Origin: Adenophora triphylla var. japonica
Lineage: Eukaryota; Streptophyta; Magnoliopsida; Asterales; Campanulaceae
Length of the DNA stretch: 64,000 nt
Direction: 5' to 3'
Assembly: GCA_022495995.1 (NCBI GenBank)
Contig: JAFEMH010007456.1
Span: 1-64,000 of the forward strand
The notes beneath the pieces are model-generated. The model did not search any database, was not told where the DNA came from, and worked only from the letters and a program-made list of their open reading frames with translations. Every line of letters begins with the position of its first letter. Within the stretch, counting starts at the first letter, position 1. The translations under genes were made by a program, and so were the position numbers. Of the stretch, positions 10,887 through 20,496 are shown in pieces.

Positions 10887-12024
10887 ATGGATGCCGGTTT
10901 GGAACCACGGGCTCGCCATAGGAGGACCGACAACGAGAGAGCGAGGTTGGTGAGGACCATTCGAACCACCGCTCTTCCAATGGATCCAACCGAGTTTTAT
11001 CCGGCTCGGGACACTCATAAATCCAAGGAAGGGATCGGAAGACAGCTAAACATCCTCTAAATTCCGTTAATTTTCAGAATGTGCATTCTTTAAATTTTAG
11101 GAATTTGATTAGAAATGAGTTAGGGTTCTTGGTGCCCGAATTGGAGCTTTTGACTTTGCGATATGCCTTTGTCGAAATTGACTAGAGTTTAGTTCAATTG
11201 ACATTATGGGTAGATAACATAAAAATTTTGGTTGCAAAATTCCATGTCTAGGGGTGTTTTTCGAAATTAAAGTAAGTTTAATTTGGGACGGGGTAATTTT
11301 TCGAAATGTTCGAAATGTTTGAAAGCTCCGAATTCGACGGATTTTTCGAGGTGTTTTTTGAAAGTTCCGAATTCGACAGAATCTTTGAAATGTTTTGAAA
11401 GTTCCGAATTCGACGGATTTTTCGAAAGGTTTGTACTTTTTTGGGATTTTTGGACCGTTAATACTCCAACTGGGATGGACATATTTTAGGAAAATGAATG
11501 GATTTTTGAAACTGAATCGTTAATACTCCAACTGGGATGGAAATATTTTAGGAAAAATAAACCGTATCTGTGTTTCATCATTTCGATATGCGTTTGTGCA
11601 TTCTGCAGATGTTGTTTCGGTAGTAACGCACTTTTGTCGTGTTCACCTGCAAGGGAGAGGGCCGGTTAATGTTCGTAACTTGAAGTGCAGGGGAGCCTTT
11701 GAGGCGGTTCGAGCGCTGTGGGAGATGCTCCCAGACGAGGCTCGGGACGGAGAGAGGAGTCCACGGCAGTTGGTGGTTGACTCCGGCTTGGCGGGATTTA
11801 TCAGTGCAGTAGCCGCGGTGGCTTCTACGCAGAGAGCGAGGGTCTTGCATGTCGCTCTGAGCGAGTACTGGTGGGACACGACCCACACGTTACATTTCAG
11901 GTGGGGGGAGGCGACCGTGAATCCCACTGATTTTGCGGCGATAACCGGGTTGCCATTCTGTGGCAACACACTTGTGTGGGTGGATGGCTACACTCCGGAG
12001 CAGTTGTCGGGGCTACTCGGTTTT
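10887..12024 (+). pseudogene. Plant mobile domain (PMD) gene of element B, truncated, copy 1
   Basis: Exon 1 candidate starts at ATG 10,887, after a GA-rich leader, and encodes a basic stretch ending in a stop near 11,060. The main exon follows a TTCTGCAG acceptor at 11,606-11,609 and encodes the PMD core with the diagnostic WWDTTHTLHFRWGEATV and FAAITGLPF blocks. PMD (PF10536, aminotransferase-like) is found in host genes such as MAIN and in transposons; its role in elements is unknown. The gene is antisense to Tat element B. It is cut at 12,024 by the duplication breakpoint; the frame then runs into foreign codons and stops at 12,063. Confidence 0.75.
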
Positions 12025-13310
12025 CACAAAAGTAGCCCCAAAAGTAAACTTAGATCCAAGTAGTGATTCAACTTCACAAGGATATACTATACTCCCTCTG
12101 TAATCAGATGAATTCCTTACTGCCAAACAGAAGTCAAAACTGAATTATTTTAAATCAATTGGCAAAAAAAAAATTAAAAGATTGTTAATTCAGAAAAGGA
12201 GATTGTAGATGAGGAAAACAACAAAACCCCATAAACTAAAACAGATCTGAAGAAAATTAAATAAATAAATCAGCCAGCCAGCTTTTAGAATTACCCAAAA
12301 TATACATCTCATAACAAAGACTTTCAAATCCAAAATGATAAATTAACAAAAAAGTTGAATTATAACCCATTCCTTGTCCAGATCATGAATCCATGAAGAT
12401 ACTTGCTAGAGATTGCTACGTTATCATGTGGTAGCAGACTATGAAGTGTACTAGATTTGTGATTCAGATCCAACCTTGTGTAATAACAAAGTCACCCTTG
12501 TGATTCAGATCATGGACCAATTTTTTGGCAAACCTATGAATAGAACATTCAGATGTACAAGCTCATTTGCTTTTATGGCATGTGACTCATTTATAAAATA
12601 TAGCAATGTAATTTTTATGTTGTGTTTGAATGAAATTGAAATCATGTGTTTGCTTTCGTGATTATATCATTGTTACTCGAAATTGTATATATGCTAAACA
12701 CAAAGAAATGCTACTTCATCGAATAACCGAGCATGAATATCTCGTAGTTCGACAGCTATAGGTATTACCTTCTGGATTGTCCTTCAAGGCTAATTTATTT
12801 AATGACAATTTTCCCATGATGAACTCAATAGGCCAGTGTGTGGTGCTTATATAGCGTACAGGGTTTTTGGACTCGAGTCTCTATAAATAAAATGGTATTA
12901 TAGCAGAACCATATTCGTAAGGCCTACAAGCTCACCAGGGGGTTACGTTCTCGGCATTGTTTGGCTTGAAACCCTAACACCATTTTCGAATTTGGTAATT
13001 ACATTTCCTCACTTTAGGGCTAGATTTTTCTTGTAACAAACAGGCCCCCAAAATGTCTCGGATGGCCTATTCACATCAGTCCTTAAGGTTGCTACTTAAA
13101 TGGTTCATGACATGGTGTTTCAATTTTACTTAATATCTACTTTCAGGGATCACACTATTACGAGGGTACTTTTGGAAATTGAGATACATTTCTCATAACC
13201 CTAGAATAAAGTAGCCATTAGGGCTCTATAAATATTCTATATCCATTTCCTTGGTTGACTCCGCTCCTGAATTCAGCACTCTCTCTCTCTCTCGTGCGGC
13301 TGAACCAGCT

Positions 13311-13356
<46 letters not shown>

Positions 13357-13920
13357 TTAACACATACATAGATGAATCTGTTCTGTGACAGTGACAGATG
13401 AAAGATATGGCAGATAGGAGGCGAAATTCAACCACAGAATGTCTATCAATCTGTTTTTGCATATTATCCAATTTCCATTTAATGGGTGGATTTGTATATG
13501 GATGTTGTTTTAAATTTGGTTATGCAAATCTGTTATATATTAGTCGCCTGTTGTGTTATATATTAGTCGCCTGTTGGTTATGCAAATCTGTAGAAAACTG
13601 TTGTGTTATCAATCATATTCCAATTTTACACCTAACCACATAGAGCATAAATAAATACAGAAATTCCAACATAATGCTTTCCTCATTTCAACAACAAATA
13701 ACTTCTGACAAACAATTTAGTCATAAGAATAAACACTAAAATGGAATTAATATATCGGAAGAAAAGTGATAGATATATATACCTGATGGGTGCGCCAATT
13801 TCCAACCTCCATTCAACCCGCTAGTATCTCAATCACTCTGTATCTGATCCAAATTGGAGGAAGAGGTAATAAGCACATAAATAATAAAGAATGCCTGTTT
13901 CTCAAAGCTACACGCATGTC
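12025..13920. other. Unassigned spacer with promoter-like segment
   Basis: Single-copy in the window, AT-rich, no convincing ORF. At 13,226-13,236 there is a TATAAATA-type box, followed by CT-rich leader-like sequence with (CT)n and (CA)n runs at 13,279-13,354. This resembles a plant promoter and 5' UTR, but no matching coding region follows. A motif TACTCCCTCTGT at about 12,094 resembles a Stowaway end without a partner close by. Confidence 0.4.
13279..13354. repeat. (CT)n/(CA)n microsatellites
   Basis: Two CT runs separated by a short unique piece, the second passing directly into CACACA. Common in plant 5' UTRs; here next to the promoter-like TATA box. Confidence 0.85.
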
Positions 13921-15129
13921 AAACCTTTGATTGCTTGAAGAATCATAAGTTTCCAGCCCAAACTCCCATAAATCCTTGAGATCCTTAATTAAAGGCTGCA
14001 AATAGATGTCAATATCATTACCCGGGGAAGAAGGGCCAGGGATAAGTAAAGCTAGCATCAAAAACTCTGGTTTCATAATCATCCAAGGAGGCAAGTTATA
14101 ATTGATCAATATAACCGGCCATGTGCTATGTACAATGCTCATAGAGTTGAATGGGCTAAACCCATCTGTGGCTAACCCCAACCTCACATTGCGTGGATCC
14201 TTAGAAAACGTTGGATACATAGAATCAAAATCCTTCCAAGCTTGGCCATCCACTGGATGTTGTAAAAACTGATCCTCTTCACGCCCATTAGTATGCCATG
14301 TCATATGCCTTGACGTCTCTTGACACATAAACAACCTTTGTAACCTTTTCTTTATAGGAAAGTATCTAAGGATCTTTTGAGGAATCCTATGGATTTTTTC
14401 ACTTGCATGTTGTGTGTCATTCTCTGTACCATTCGACTTCCACCTTGGCATCTCACATACATGGCAACTTGTAGCGTTTGCATGCTCTTCCCAATATAAT
14501 ATGCAATTATTGGGACATGCATCTATCTTCGTATAATCCAACCCTAACACTTTTAAAACTTTCTTAGCTTCATTAAAAGACGTAGGCAATTTTGCATTAG
14601 GCAACACCTCTCTTATAAGCTCTAATATATCAGCAAATGCACTATTTGTCAACCTGTGATCACACTTCAAAATAAATAGTCGGATCATGAAGGAAAGTTT
14701 TGAATGCTTCTTGCATCCAGGATACAACTCCTCTTGACCTTCTTCAACTAACTTTAGAAACTTTTTTGCCTCGTCATTCGGCCCCTCTTTAAAAGCATCA
14801 CGTGCATCATGCAACAAGCCAGCCACATCATCATTAGAATCATCAAGGTTTAGACGTTCATCTTCACCCAAAATGGATGTTTCTCTTTCAATGTTGATCC
14901 CTAGTTCTGACAACTTGTCGGTTCTTGGCACAAAACCATTACAAATTAGGTGATCTCTCACAACATTTTCATAATGCCAATAACGATAATGACAACATTC
15001 ACATGGACAACAAATTTGATTTCCTTGAGACTTGGTAGAAAAGGCCTTATCAATATATCCGTGGACTCCTCGTTCATATTCCTCACTCCATCTAGGAGCC
15101 ATCCACCACTCCTTAATTACACTATCCAT
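13813..15129 (-). pseudogene. CACTA transposase TNP2, N-terminal part
   Basis: 438-codon minus-strand frame. Residues about 5-75 match the transposase-associated domain (PF13963) with its Cys/His-rich CCPCECCHYRYW segment. Residues about 280-410 match Transposase_21 (PF02992), including RNVRLGLATDGFSPF and LLIPGPSSPGNDIDIYLQPL. Full TNP2 proteins are usually more than twice this length and include DUF4218 and DUF4216, which are missing. After about codon 404 (FDMRVAL) the expected family sequence is replaced by unrelated residues, so the frame is truncated and fused to other DNA. The start codon fits the usual MD...WW N-terminus. Probably inactive; no frameshift is seen within the retained domain. 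Confidence 0.85.
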
Positions 15130-16314
15130 TTTTCCAAGATAAAACAGTTGTCTCTAATAGAAAGCTACTGCATCAAAACAAGGAACTTTTAGCATTATTT
15201 TTTGTTTGATTTAATCATCCAAATGAAAAAATAAACTTGTTATTAAGACAAACTCAAATCAAATGCTTGTTGAAAAGATAAAACATATTGAAACAATTGT
15301 ATGAACAAATCCTCCAGATCAGCATTAAGTTTTGGGATGACTTCCCAAAATCATGGGACGAAAAAATTCCCTGGGCTCTTCAGACGAGTACAACCACTGA
15401 ACGGAAAAGTACATAGTTCGCTTCGTTGAAGCATTACCGACCACCTAACATTCATAATTTGACCAATGATAAGAAAGTGAATATGTGTTGATCAAATTCT
15501 TGGCCAGACTACCATTTTTAAGCGGGGCAGACTACAAATCTTAATGCTAAAAATCCAAATTTTCAACATGTACTATTGCTAATCTGGTATATCTTTATAA
15601 AAAAGGGGGCAATTGCTCCCTTTTCTCAAACCATAGCTCATCCCCTGAACTAGAATGTTTAATGGGATAAGTGGTGAAACCGTTTTTAAACAGCAGTTCT
15701 ACAGCAGTTGAATACTCTACAAGAATTTGTAATGGTAATAACCCTAAATTAGAAAAATTACTAAAACTAAGAACCCTAAATTAGAAATTTCACATAGAAA
15801 ATAGACTTGATTGCTTGAAGAGCATAGATAAAGAGAGAGAGCGAGAGAGAGAGAAAGAGAGAAAAGGGGGAGAGAGAGCCACAGTTGAAATGAGAGAAGA
15901 AGAAAGCGGATGTAGATTACCTACTCTGGCTGCTCTTGCTCAGGCTGCTACTGCTTCGGGCGGTGGAGATAATGGGTCGGCGGCAAGGATCGCTGATTAA
16001 GAGAGAGAAGGGGAATAGGTTATGGCCGATTGTAGAGAGAGAGAGAAGGGGAATTTAAGAGGTTATTTGGAAAATAAAATAGGAAGGGCCTATTTTCTAG
16101 GTGAAGTAGTTTAAGTAATTATATTTTTCTTATTAATATGCTAGGGGTTCGGCTCAATTCAATTTATGAAGAAAAAAAATTATTTTTTTACAAATTATAT
16201 ATATTTATTATATGAGATAAATGGTCCCGAGTTCATCGCATAAATGGTGTCTACCGCGAAGGCCCGAACGGCCATCGCCAAAAGCTATCACAAAATGTCT
16301 ATTTTGTTGTAGTA
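15130..16314. other. 5' flank of TNP2 and candidate CACTA end
   Basis: Upstream region of the minus-strand TNP2 frame. A (GA)n-rich stretch at 15,826-15,880 is followed by GC-rich codon-like sequence to about 16,000 and a second GA-rich stretch. Read on the minus strand, 16,314 downward gives TACTACAACAAAATAG, close to a common plant CACTA terminus with the first base changed C to T. This could be the outer end of the TNP2-bearing element, but no partner terminus was found. Confidence 0.35.
15826..15880. repeat. (GA)n microsatellite
   Basis: GAGAGA-rich low-complexity run with a few interruptions, in the region upstream of the TNP2 frame. Confidence 0.8.
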
Positions 16315-16365
16315 ATTAATGTTTGGTTCTAACTTAATTTGATCGAATTGATCAAATGTGCCTTT

Positions 16366-16386
16366 CGGGTGGGACAGAGGGAGTAC
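16366..16386. mobile_element. Orphan Stowaway MITE end
   Basis: GGGTGGGACAGAGGGAGTA is a right-hand Stowaway terminus followed by the TA target dinucleotide. No matching left end lies within a MITE-sized distance, so the rest of the element was lost or is too diverged to see. Confidence 0.45.
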
Positions 16387-16461
16387 CTTATACCCTTAAT
16401 CGTAACCCATACCCTATACTATATATACTCATACATATACCTTAAACCATAACATATACTC

Positions 16462-17613
16462 TAGTAGTAGTGGTAGTAGCGGTATTAGTGGTAGTAGCGG
16501 TAGTAGTGATGGTAGTGGTAGTGGTGGTGGTAGTAGTAGTGGTAGTGGTGGTGATGGTGGTAGTAGTGGTAGTGGTAGTAGTGGTAGTAGTGGTGGTAAT
16601 GGTAGTAGTGGTGGTAATAGTGACGATGGTGGTAGTCGTGGTAGTAGTGGCGGTAGTAGTGATAGTAGCGGTAGTAGTGGTGGTAGTGGTAGTAGTGGTG
16701 GTAGTAATAGTGGTGGTAGTGGTAGTGATAGTAGTAGTGGTGGTAATGGTAGAGTAGTGGTGCTAGTAGTAGTGGTACTGGTAGTAGTGGTGGTGGTGGC
16801 AGTAGTGGTAATAGTGGAGGTAGTGGTAGTAGTGGTGGTAGTAGTAGTGGCGGTAGTGGTGGTGGTGGTGGTGGTTGTGATGGTGGTGGTGGTAGTGGTG
16901 GTAGTGGTAGTAGTGGTGGTAGTAGTTGTAGTGGTAGTAGTGATAGTGGTGATGGTAGTAGTAGTGGTAGTGGTAATAGTGGTGGTAGTGATAGTAGTGG
17001 TGGTAGTTGCAGTAGTAATGGTAGTAGTGGTGATAGTGAAAGTAGTGGTGGTAGTAGTAGTGGTGGTAGTGATAGTGGTAGTGGTGGTGGTAGTGGTAGT
17101 GATAGTAGTGGTAGTTATAGTAGTGGTAGTAGTGGTGGTAGTAGTGGTAGTGGTAGTGGTAGTAGTGGTGACGGTGGTGGTGGTAGTAGTAGTGGCAGTG
17201 GTAGTAGTGGTTGTAGTAGTAGTGGTAGTAGCGGTAGTAGTGGTAGTAGTAGTGGTATTAGTGGTGGTAGTAGTAGTGGTAGTAGTGGTAGTGGTGGTTG
17301 TGGTGGTGGTAGTAGTGGTGGTGGTAGTAGTGGTAGTGGTAGTAGTGGTGGTAGCGGTAGTAGTGGTGGTAGTAGTAGTGGTGGTAGTGGTGGTAGTGAT
17401 AGTAGTGGTGGTAGTAGTAGTAGTAGTGGTAGTAGTGATGGTAGTGGTGGTAGTGATAGTAGTAGTGGTAGTAGTGGTGGTAGTAGTGGTCGTGGTAGTA
17501 GTGGTGGTAGTGGTAGTAGTGGTGGTAGTGATAGTAGTGGTGGTGGTAGTAGTAGTAGTGGTAGTAGTAATAGCAGTGGTAGTGGTGGTCGTAGTGGTAG
17601 GGGTAGTTGTGGT
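16462..17613. repeat. GGT/AGT trinucleotide minisatellite, 1.15 kb
   Basis: Continuous mosaic of GGT, AGT and GAT/GTA steps, almost free of C on the plus strand. It stays open in one forward frame as poly-valine and in reverse frames as Tyr/His-rich strings, which are by-products of the repeat and not genes. It lies between degenerate CCCTATA-like sequence and the CACTA subterminal repeats. Confidence 0.9.
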
Positions 17614-17620
17614 ATTTAAG

Positions 17621-18040
17621 GCGTTGCATTAGTAATATAACAATTGCATTAGAAGGATATAATGCAACGCAAAGTAACTTAATGCAAGGGTGTTATTGAA
17701 GTCGTTGCATTAGTAATATAACAATTGCATTAGAAGGATATAATGCAACGCCAATTAACTTAATGCAATGGTGTTATTGAAGGCGTTGCATTACTAATAT
17801 AGCTATTGCATTAGAAATGATATAATGCAACGCCAAGTAACTTAATGCAAGGGCTTTATTGATGGCGTTGCATTAGAAGAATCTAATGTAACGCCTAGAA
17901 ACCTAAGGCAACGCAGAAGCCATAGCTGTTGCAATAGCTCAAATAAACCGTTGCATTAATGAAATAATGCAACGCCATTCTAAAGCATTGTTGCATTTGA
18001 TACATTTGATTTGTTGCATTTGTTCGAAAATGTAGTAGTG
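17621..18040. mobile_element. CACTA element right end with subterminal repeats
   Basis: Four units of about 82 bp start near 17,621, 17,703, 17,784 and 17,863. They contain GCGTTGCATTA and its inverted partner TAATGCAACGC. The sequence ends at 18,040 with TGTAGTAGTG, which reads CACTACTACA from outside. Dense short inverted subterminal repeats and a CACTA terminus are the hallmark of En/Spm elements. It abuts a copia relic in coding sequence at 18,041. The opposite terminus was not found, so the element is truncated or rearranged. Confidence 0.6.
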
Positions 18041-18997
18041 AGAGAAGGTGTGTATGGGAAACGGTGTCACTTCCAATGTCATGAGACTTGGAAAGGTTAT
18101 ACTGACGATGTCTTCAGGCAAATAGATAACTCTCAAGGATGTGCTGCATGTCCCAGACATTCGCAAGAACCTGGTTTCCGGATCGCTGTTGAGCATGGCT
18201 GAATTTAAACTAGTGTTTGAGTTAGAAAACTTTGTATTGATCAAGAATGATATGTTTCTTGGAAATGGGTACCTTGAAAAGGGTCTGTTCAAAATGAATG
18301 TAAGAAATATTATCCGCTTTGAAGTGAAGAATGAAAAGTTTGTTTCTTATGTGTACCTGTTGGATAGTCCTAATCTATGGCATGATAGATTAGGTCACGC
18401 GAATTACAACACAATTAAGCAGTTAGTAAGTCAAGAATTAATTCCTATGAATAAATTCGATTCAACTGACAAGTGTGAAATTTGCTTTGAAGCGAAAATG
18501 ACTAAGTCATCATTTTCTTCGGTGACAAGAAACACAACGCCTCTTGAGTTAGTTTACACATATATTTGTGATCTAACGTTAGTACAAATTTGAGATGGGA
18601 AAAAATATTGCATTACTTTTATAGATGATTTCACTAAATATTGCTATGTACGTATTTCAGTAAAGATTGTAGCAATTATTTAGTGTGTTAACAGATGTTG
18701 CACGCAATTAATTAAAAGTTGTAAACTGAAAGTATTGTATCAAAAAGAAAAAAGAGTACAACATTTCCATTTATTCACTTGCACAAAATATAATGCAAAA
18801 AATGCTAAGTCAATTGAAGAGGGTTTTTGATGATTAATTTGGTGGGATAATTGACGTTGAGTAAACCACTTTTCAGAGCTATGTATTATTTAATATTACT
18901 CGCGTAATATTGAAACAACAAATGTAACATGTATATTATTGCTTAATTAGCAAAACTAATCAAAATCGTTAAAAATGTTAACGAGCGTTAGAGGGCA
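18041..18997 (+). pseudogene. Copia relic: protease end, GAG pre-integrase, start of integrase
   Basis: From about 18,050 a copia frame is readable (LKDVLHVPDIRKNLVSGSLL), with one in-frame TAG near 18,124. It continues through the GAG-pre-integrase domain (LWHDRLGHANYN near 18,378-18,415, CEICFEAKMTKSSF). The frame stops at 18,593 early in the integrase region. Beyond that the DNA is non-coding but still matches the relics at 159-1,260 and 22,174-23,209. It contains the empty target site TTAAAAGTT (18,712-18,720) of the MULE-like MITE. It is interrupted at 18,997 by a Helitron and resumes for a short stretch at 20,207. Confidence 0.8.
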
Positions 18998-19009
18998 TCT
19001 ATCTATATA

Positions 19010-19291
19010 CTCCCTCCGTCCCACCTCACTTGACACTTATTTCCATTTTGGATTGTCCCAACTCACTTGACACTTTCCAAAATAACCTATTTTTTATAAT
19101 TTTATATTCACTCTACCCCACCACTCATTCTCTCTCTTCATTTTCCACCACTCAATTTATTCAACCAACACTACTATTTATCCCACTCATTCTTTCTCTT
19201 CATTTTCTACCACACATTTTTTTTATTTTATTCTTTTTTCTTAGTTCCCGTGCCCACCTCAAGGGTGTCAAGTGAGGTGGGACGGAGGGAG
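19010..19291. mobile_element. Stowaway MITE (Tc1/mariner type)
   Basis: 282-bp element with TIRs of at least 25 bp beginning CTCCCTCCGTCCCACC at 19,010 and the exact inverse ending at 19,291. It is flanked by TA on both sides (19,008-19,009 and 19,292-19,293). It lies 12 bp inside the Helitron 5' end, so it inserted into the Helitron. Non-coding. Confidence 0.95.
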
Positions 19292-20176
19292 TATATATAA
19301 ATGTTGAAGTGAATAAAACACTTTAACAAGCTCATTTTCCCTCCAAAATATGAAGGGTTCTAGAATATTTTTTGCTTTAAATCAACTAATCAAAAAAATA
19401 ATTAATTGTCTTTAAATTAACCTATTATCATATTCTCTCCCCTATTAATTAAATGCAAATGAAACATTACTTTTTTTCTCTTACTTTTAGCCACTATACC
19501 TAAACTCCTTTTTCCTTTTTCTTCGAACGAAGTGATTTTTTTAGCTAATAGTAAAAAATAAGCTAGAAATCTTATTTAGCCACTTTTTTAATACAACTTT
19601 TGAGTTTATTGTTGATATTTTTTTTGTTCATTAAAATTCCAAAAAATAATAAAATAAAAAACTGAAATTTTAGTATTTTATTGAACCATCTTCTTAAAAA
19701 GTGATATATAATTAAGTTTCAATTAGTGTTATTTAGATGAACTTTCATAAATAAAAAAAAATGGTAAATACAAAGTATAAGAAAGGATTTTCAAATTTTG
19801 GGATAAATAATTTGCATTGAAATTTTAAAGTCATTCTTTTTTTGGGTTATAAATTTTATATTTATTGCTAAAACAATAAATATGGTGTCATAACTATTTC
19901 AAAATAGTTTTCTAAAAAAACTATAAGATAATTTTAAAAAAATAAACTATTATATAATATTGGTTAAAAAATACGAAGTATGACTTTATAAGATTATATC
20001 CAAAAAAATTTATTTTTTAAAATACACAAATTAATGAAAAAAATAGAGTTGTTGATAATATTAATTATTTAGAAATGAGATAATTATTTTTATTTAATGA
20101 CAGTCATGCAAATCAAATGAGATAGTTATATTAAATATATGATTTAGTTCATGTTGTTTATCAACGTTTTTTTGAT

Positions 20177-20206
20177 CGTGCGTTTAACGCACGGGTGTTA
20201 CACTAA
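20177..20206 (+). promoter_or_regulatory. Helitron 3' terminal hairpin and CTAA end
   Basis: Stem CGTGCG / CGCACG with a TTTAA loop, nine-base spacer, then CTAA. This is the rolling-circle termination structure of Helitrons. Confidence 0.85.
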
Positions 20207-20496
20207 TTAGTAACTTAAAGAGCCAAATAATTGTTTCAATTTTAATCCAAAACTGTAGAACCAACAAAGGTAACATGACTGAAAGTATTGTATCAAAAGA
20301 GTACAACATAAAAAAAGAAAGACCATAAAACATAAAACATGCCAATTGGAAAGCACCACTAATACTAAAGTAGCCAAAAACTAGAAATTAATATAATGGT
20401 AGTTACCACGAGATAATCTAAGGAAAAAAACATAGATTGTGTAAATATTCTTAAGCAAAATGACAGGAATTCTGTCCTACATGTTTTATAAGTGAA
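20207..20496. other. Copia relic tail and DUF674 3' flank
   Basis: The first 18 bases continue the copia relic after the Helitron. The rest is AT-rich 3' flank of the DUF674 gene. It includes a second occurrence of CTGAAAGTATTGTATCAAAA, a phrase also present in the copia relics, which hints at related repeat DNA. Confidence 0.5.

Larger units (their letters stand above)
1..12024. repeat. Large duplicated block, copy 1
   Basis: This block matches 22,028-33,931 in the same orientation. The offset is 22,027 at the left edge, 21,906 by position 3,940 and 21,907 at the right edge. Copy 1 therefore carries 121 extra bases in its first 3.9 kb and is almost co-linear afterwards. The right breakpoint is sharp: both copies read through the same PMD codons to the run of T at 12,021-12,024, then copy 1 switches to unrelated sequence. 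The left edge is cut by the window, so the block may extend further. It is a segmental duplication or a false duplication of the assembly. Confidence 0.95.
7115..12024 (-). mobile_element. Tat-type Ty3/gypsy element B, 3' end, copy 1
   Basis: Minus-strand LTR retrotransposon fragment: 3' LTR (7,115-9,144), polypurine tract, tandem arrays, and a PMD gene on the opposite (plus) strand. Tat/Ogre-lineage elements are known to carry such extra antisense genes between pol and the 3' LTR, with hypervariable tandem repeats near the LTR. The LTR abuts the copia C1 integrase in mid-frame, so B inserted into C1. In this copy B stops at the duplication breakpoint inside the PMD gene, and its gag-pol is absent. 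Confidence 0.75.
18998..20206 (+). mobile_element. Complete non-autonomous Helitron with nested MITE
   Basis: Starts TCTATCTATATA at 18,998 and ends with a GC-rich hairpin (CGTGCG/CGCACG, 20,177-20,193) followed nine bases later by CTAA at 20,203-20,206. It sits between A (18,997) and T (20,207), as the Helitron rule demands, with no target duplication. The uninterrupted site is preserved at 23,186/23,187 (GGGCA|TTAGTAAC) and in copy 1 near 1,241-1,242. Total 1,209 bp including a 282-bp Stowaway MITE. The body is AT-rich and non-coding; no Rep/helicase, so it depended on an autonomous partner. Confidence 0.9.

Noticed and set aside
12025..13812. Host gene with promoter at 13,226 and short ORF at 13,398
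   Set aside because: The TATA box and CT-rich leader are suggestive, but no ORF of supportable length or domain follows, so only a promoter-like segment is reported.
12094..16386. A single large Stowaway/mariner-like element bounded by TACTCCCTCTGT and ACAGAGGGAGTA
   Set aside because: Only about 12 bases match at the ends, the inside holds CACTA transposase sequence and no mariner transposase, and Stowaway MITEs are far shorter. More likely two orphan ends.
16470..17632. Long open frames of valine-rich or Tyr/His-rich protein
   Set aside because: They are translations of the GGT/AGT minisatellite in several frames on both strands; no domain, start context or conservation supports a gene.
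19030..19275. 81-codon ORF in the Helitron
   Set aside because: It lies entirely inside the Stowaway MITE and its start and composition reflect AT/CT-rich DNA.
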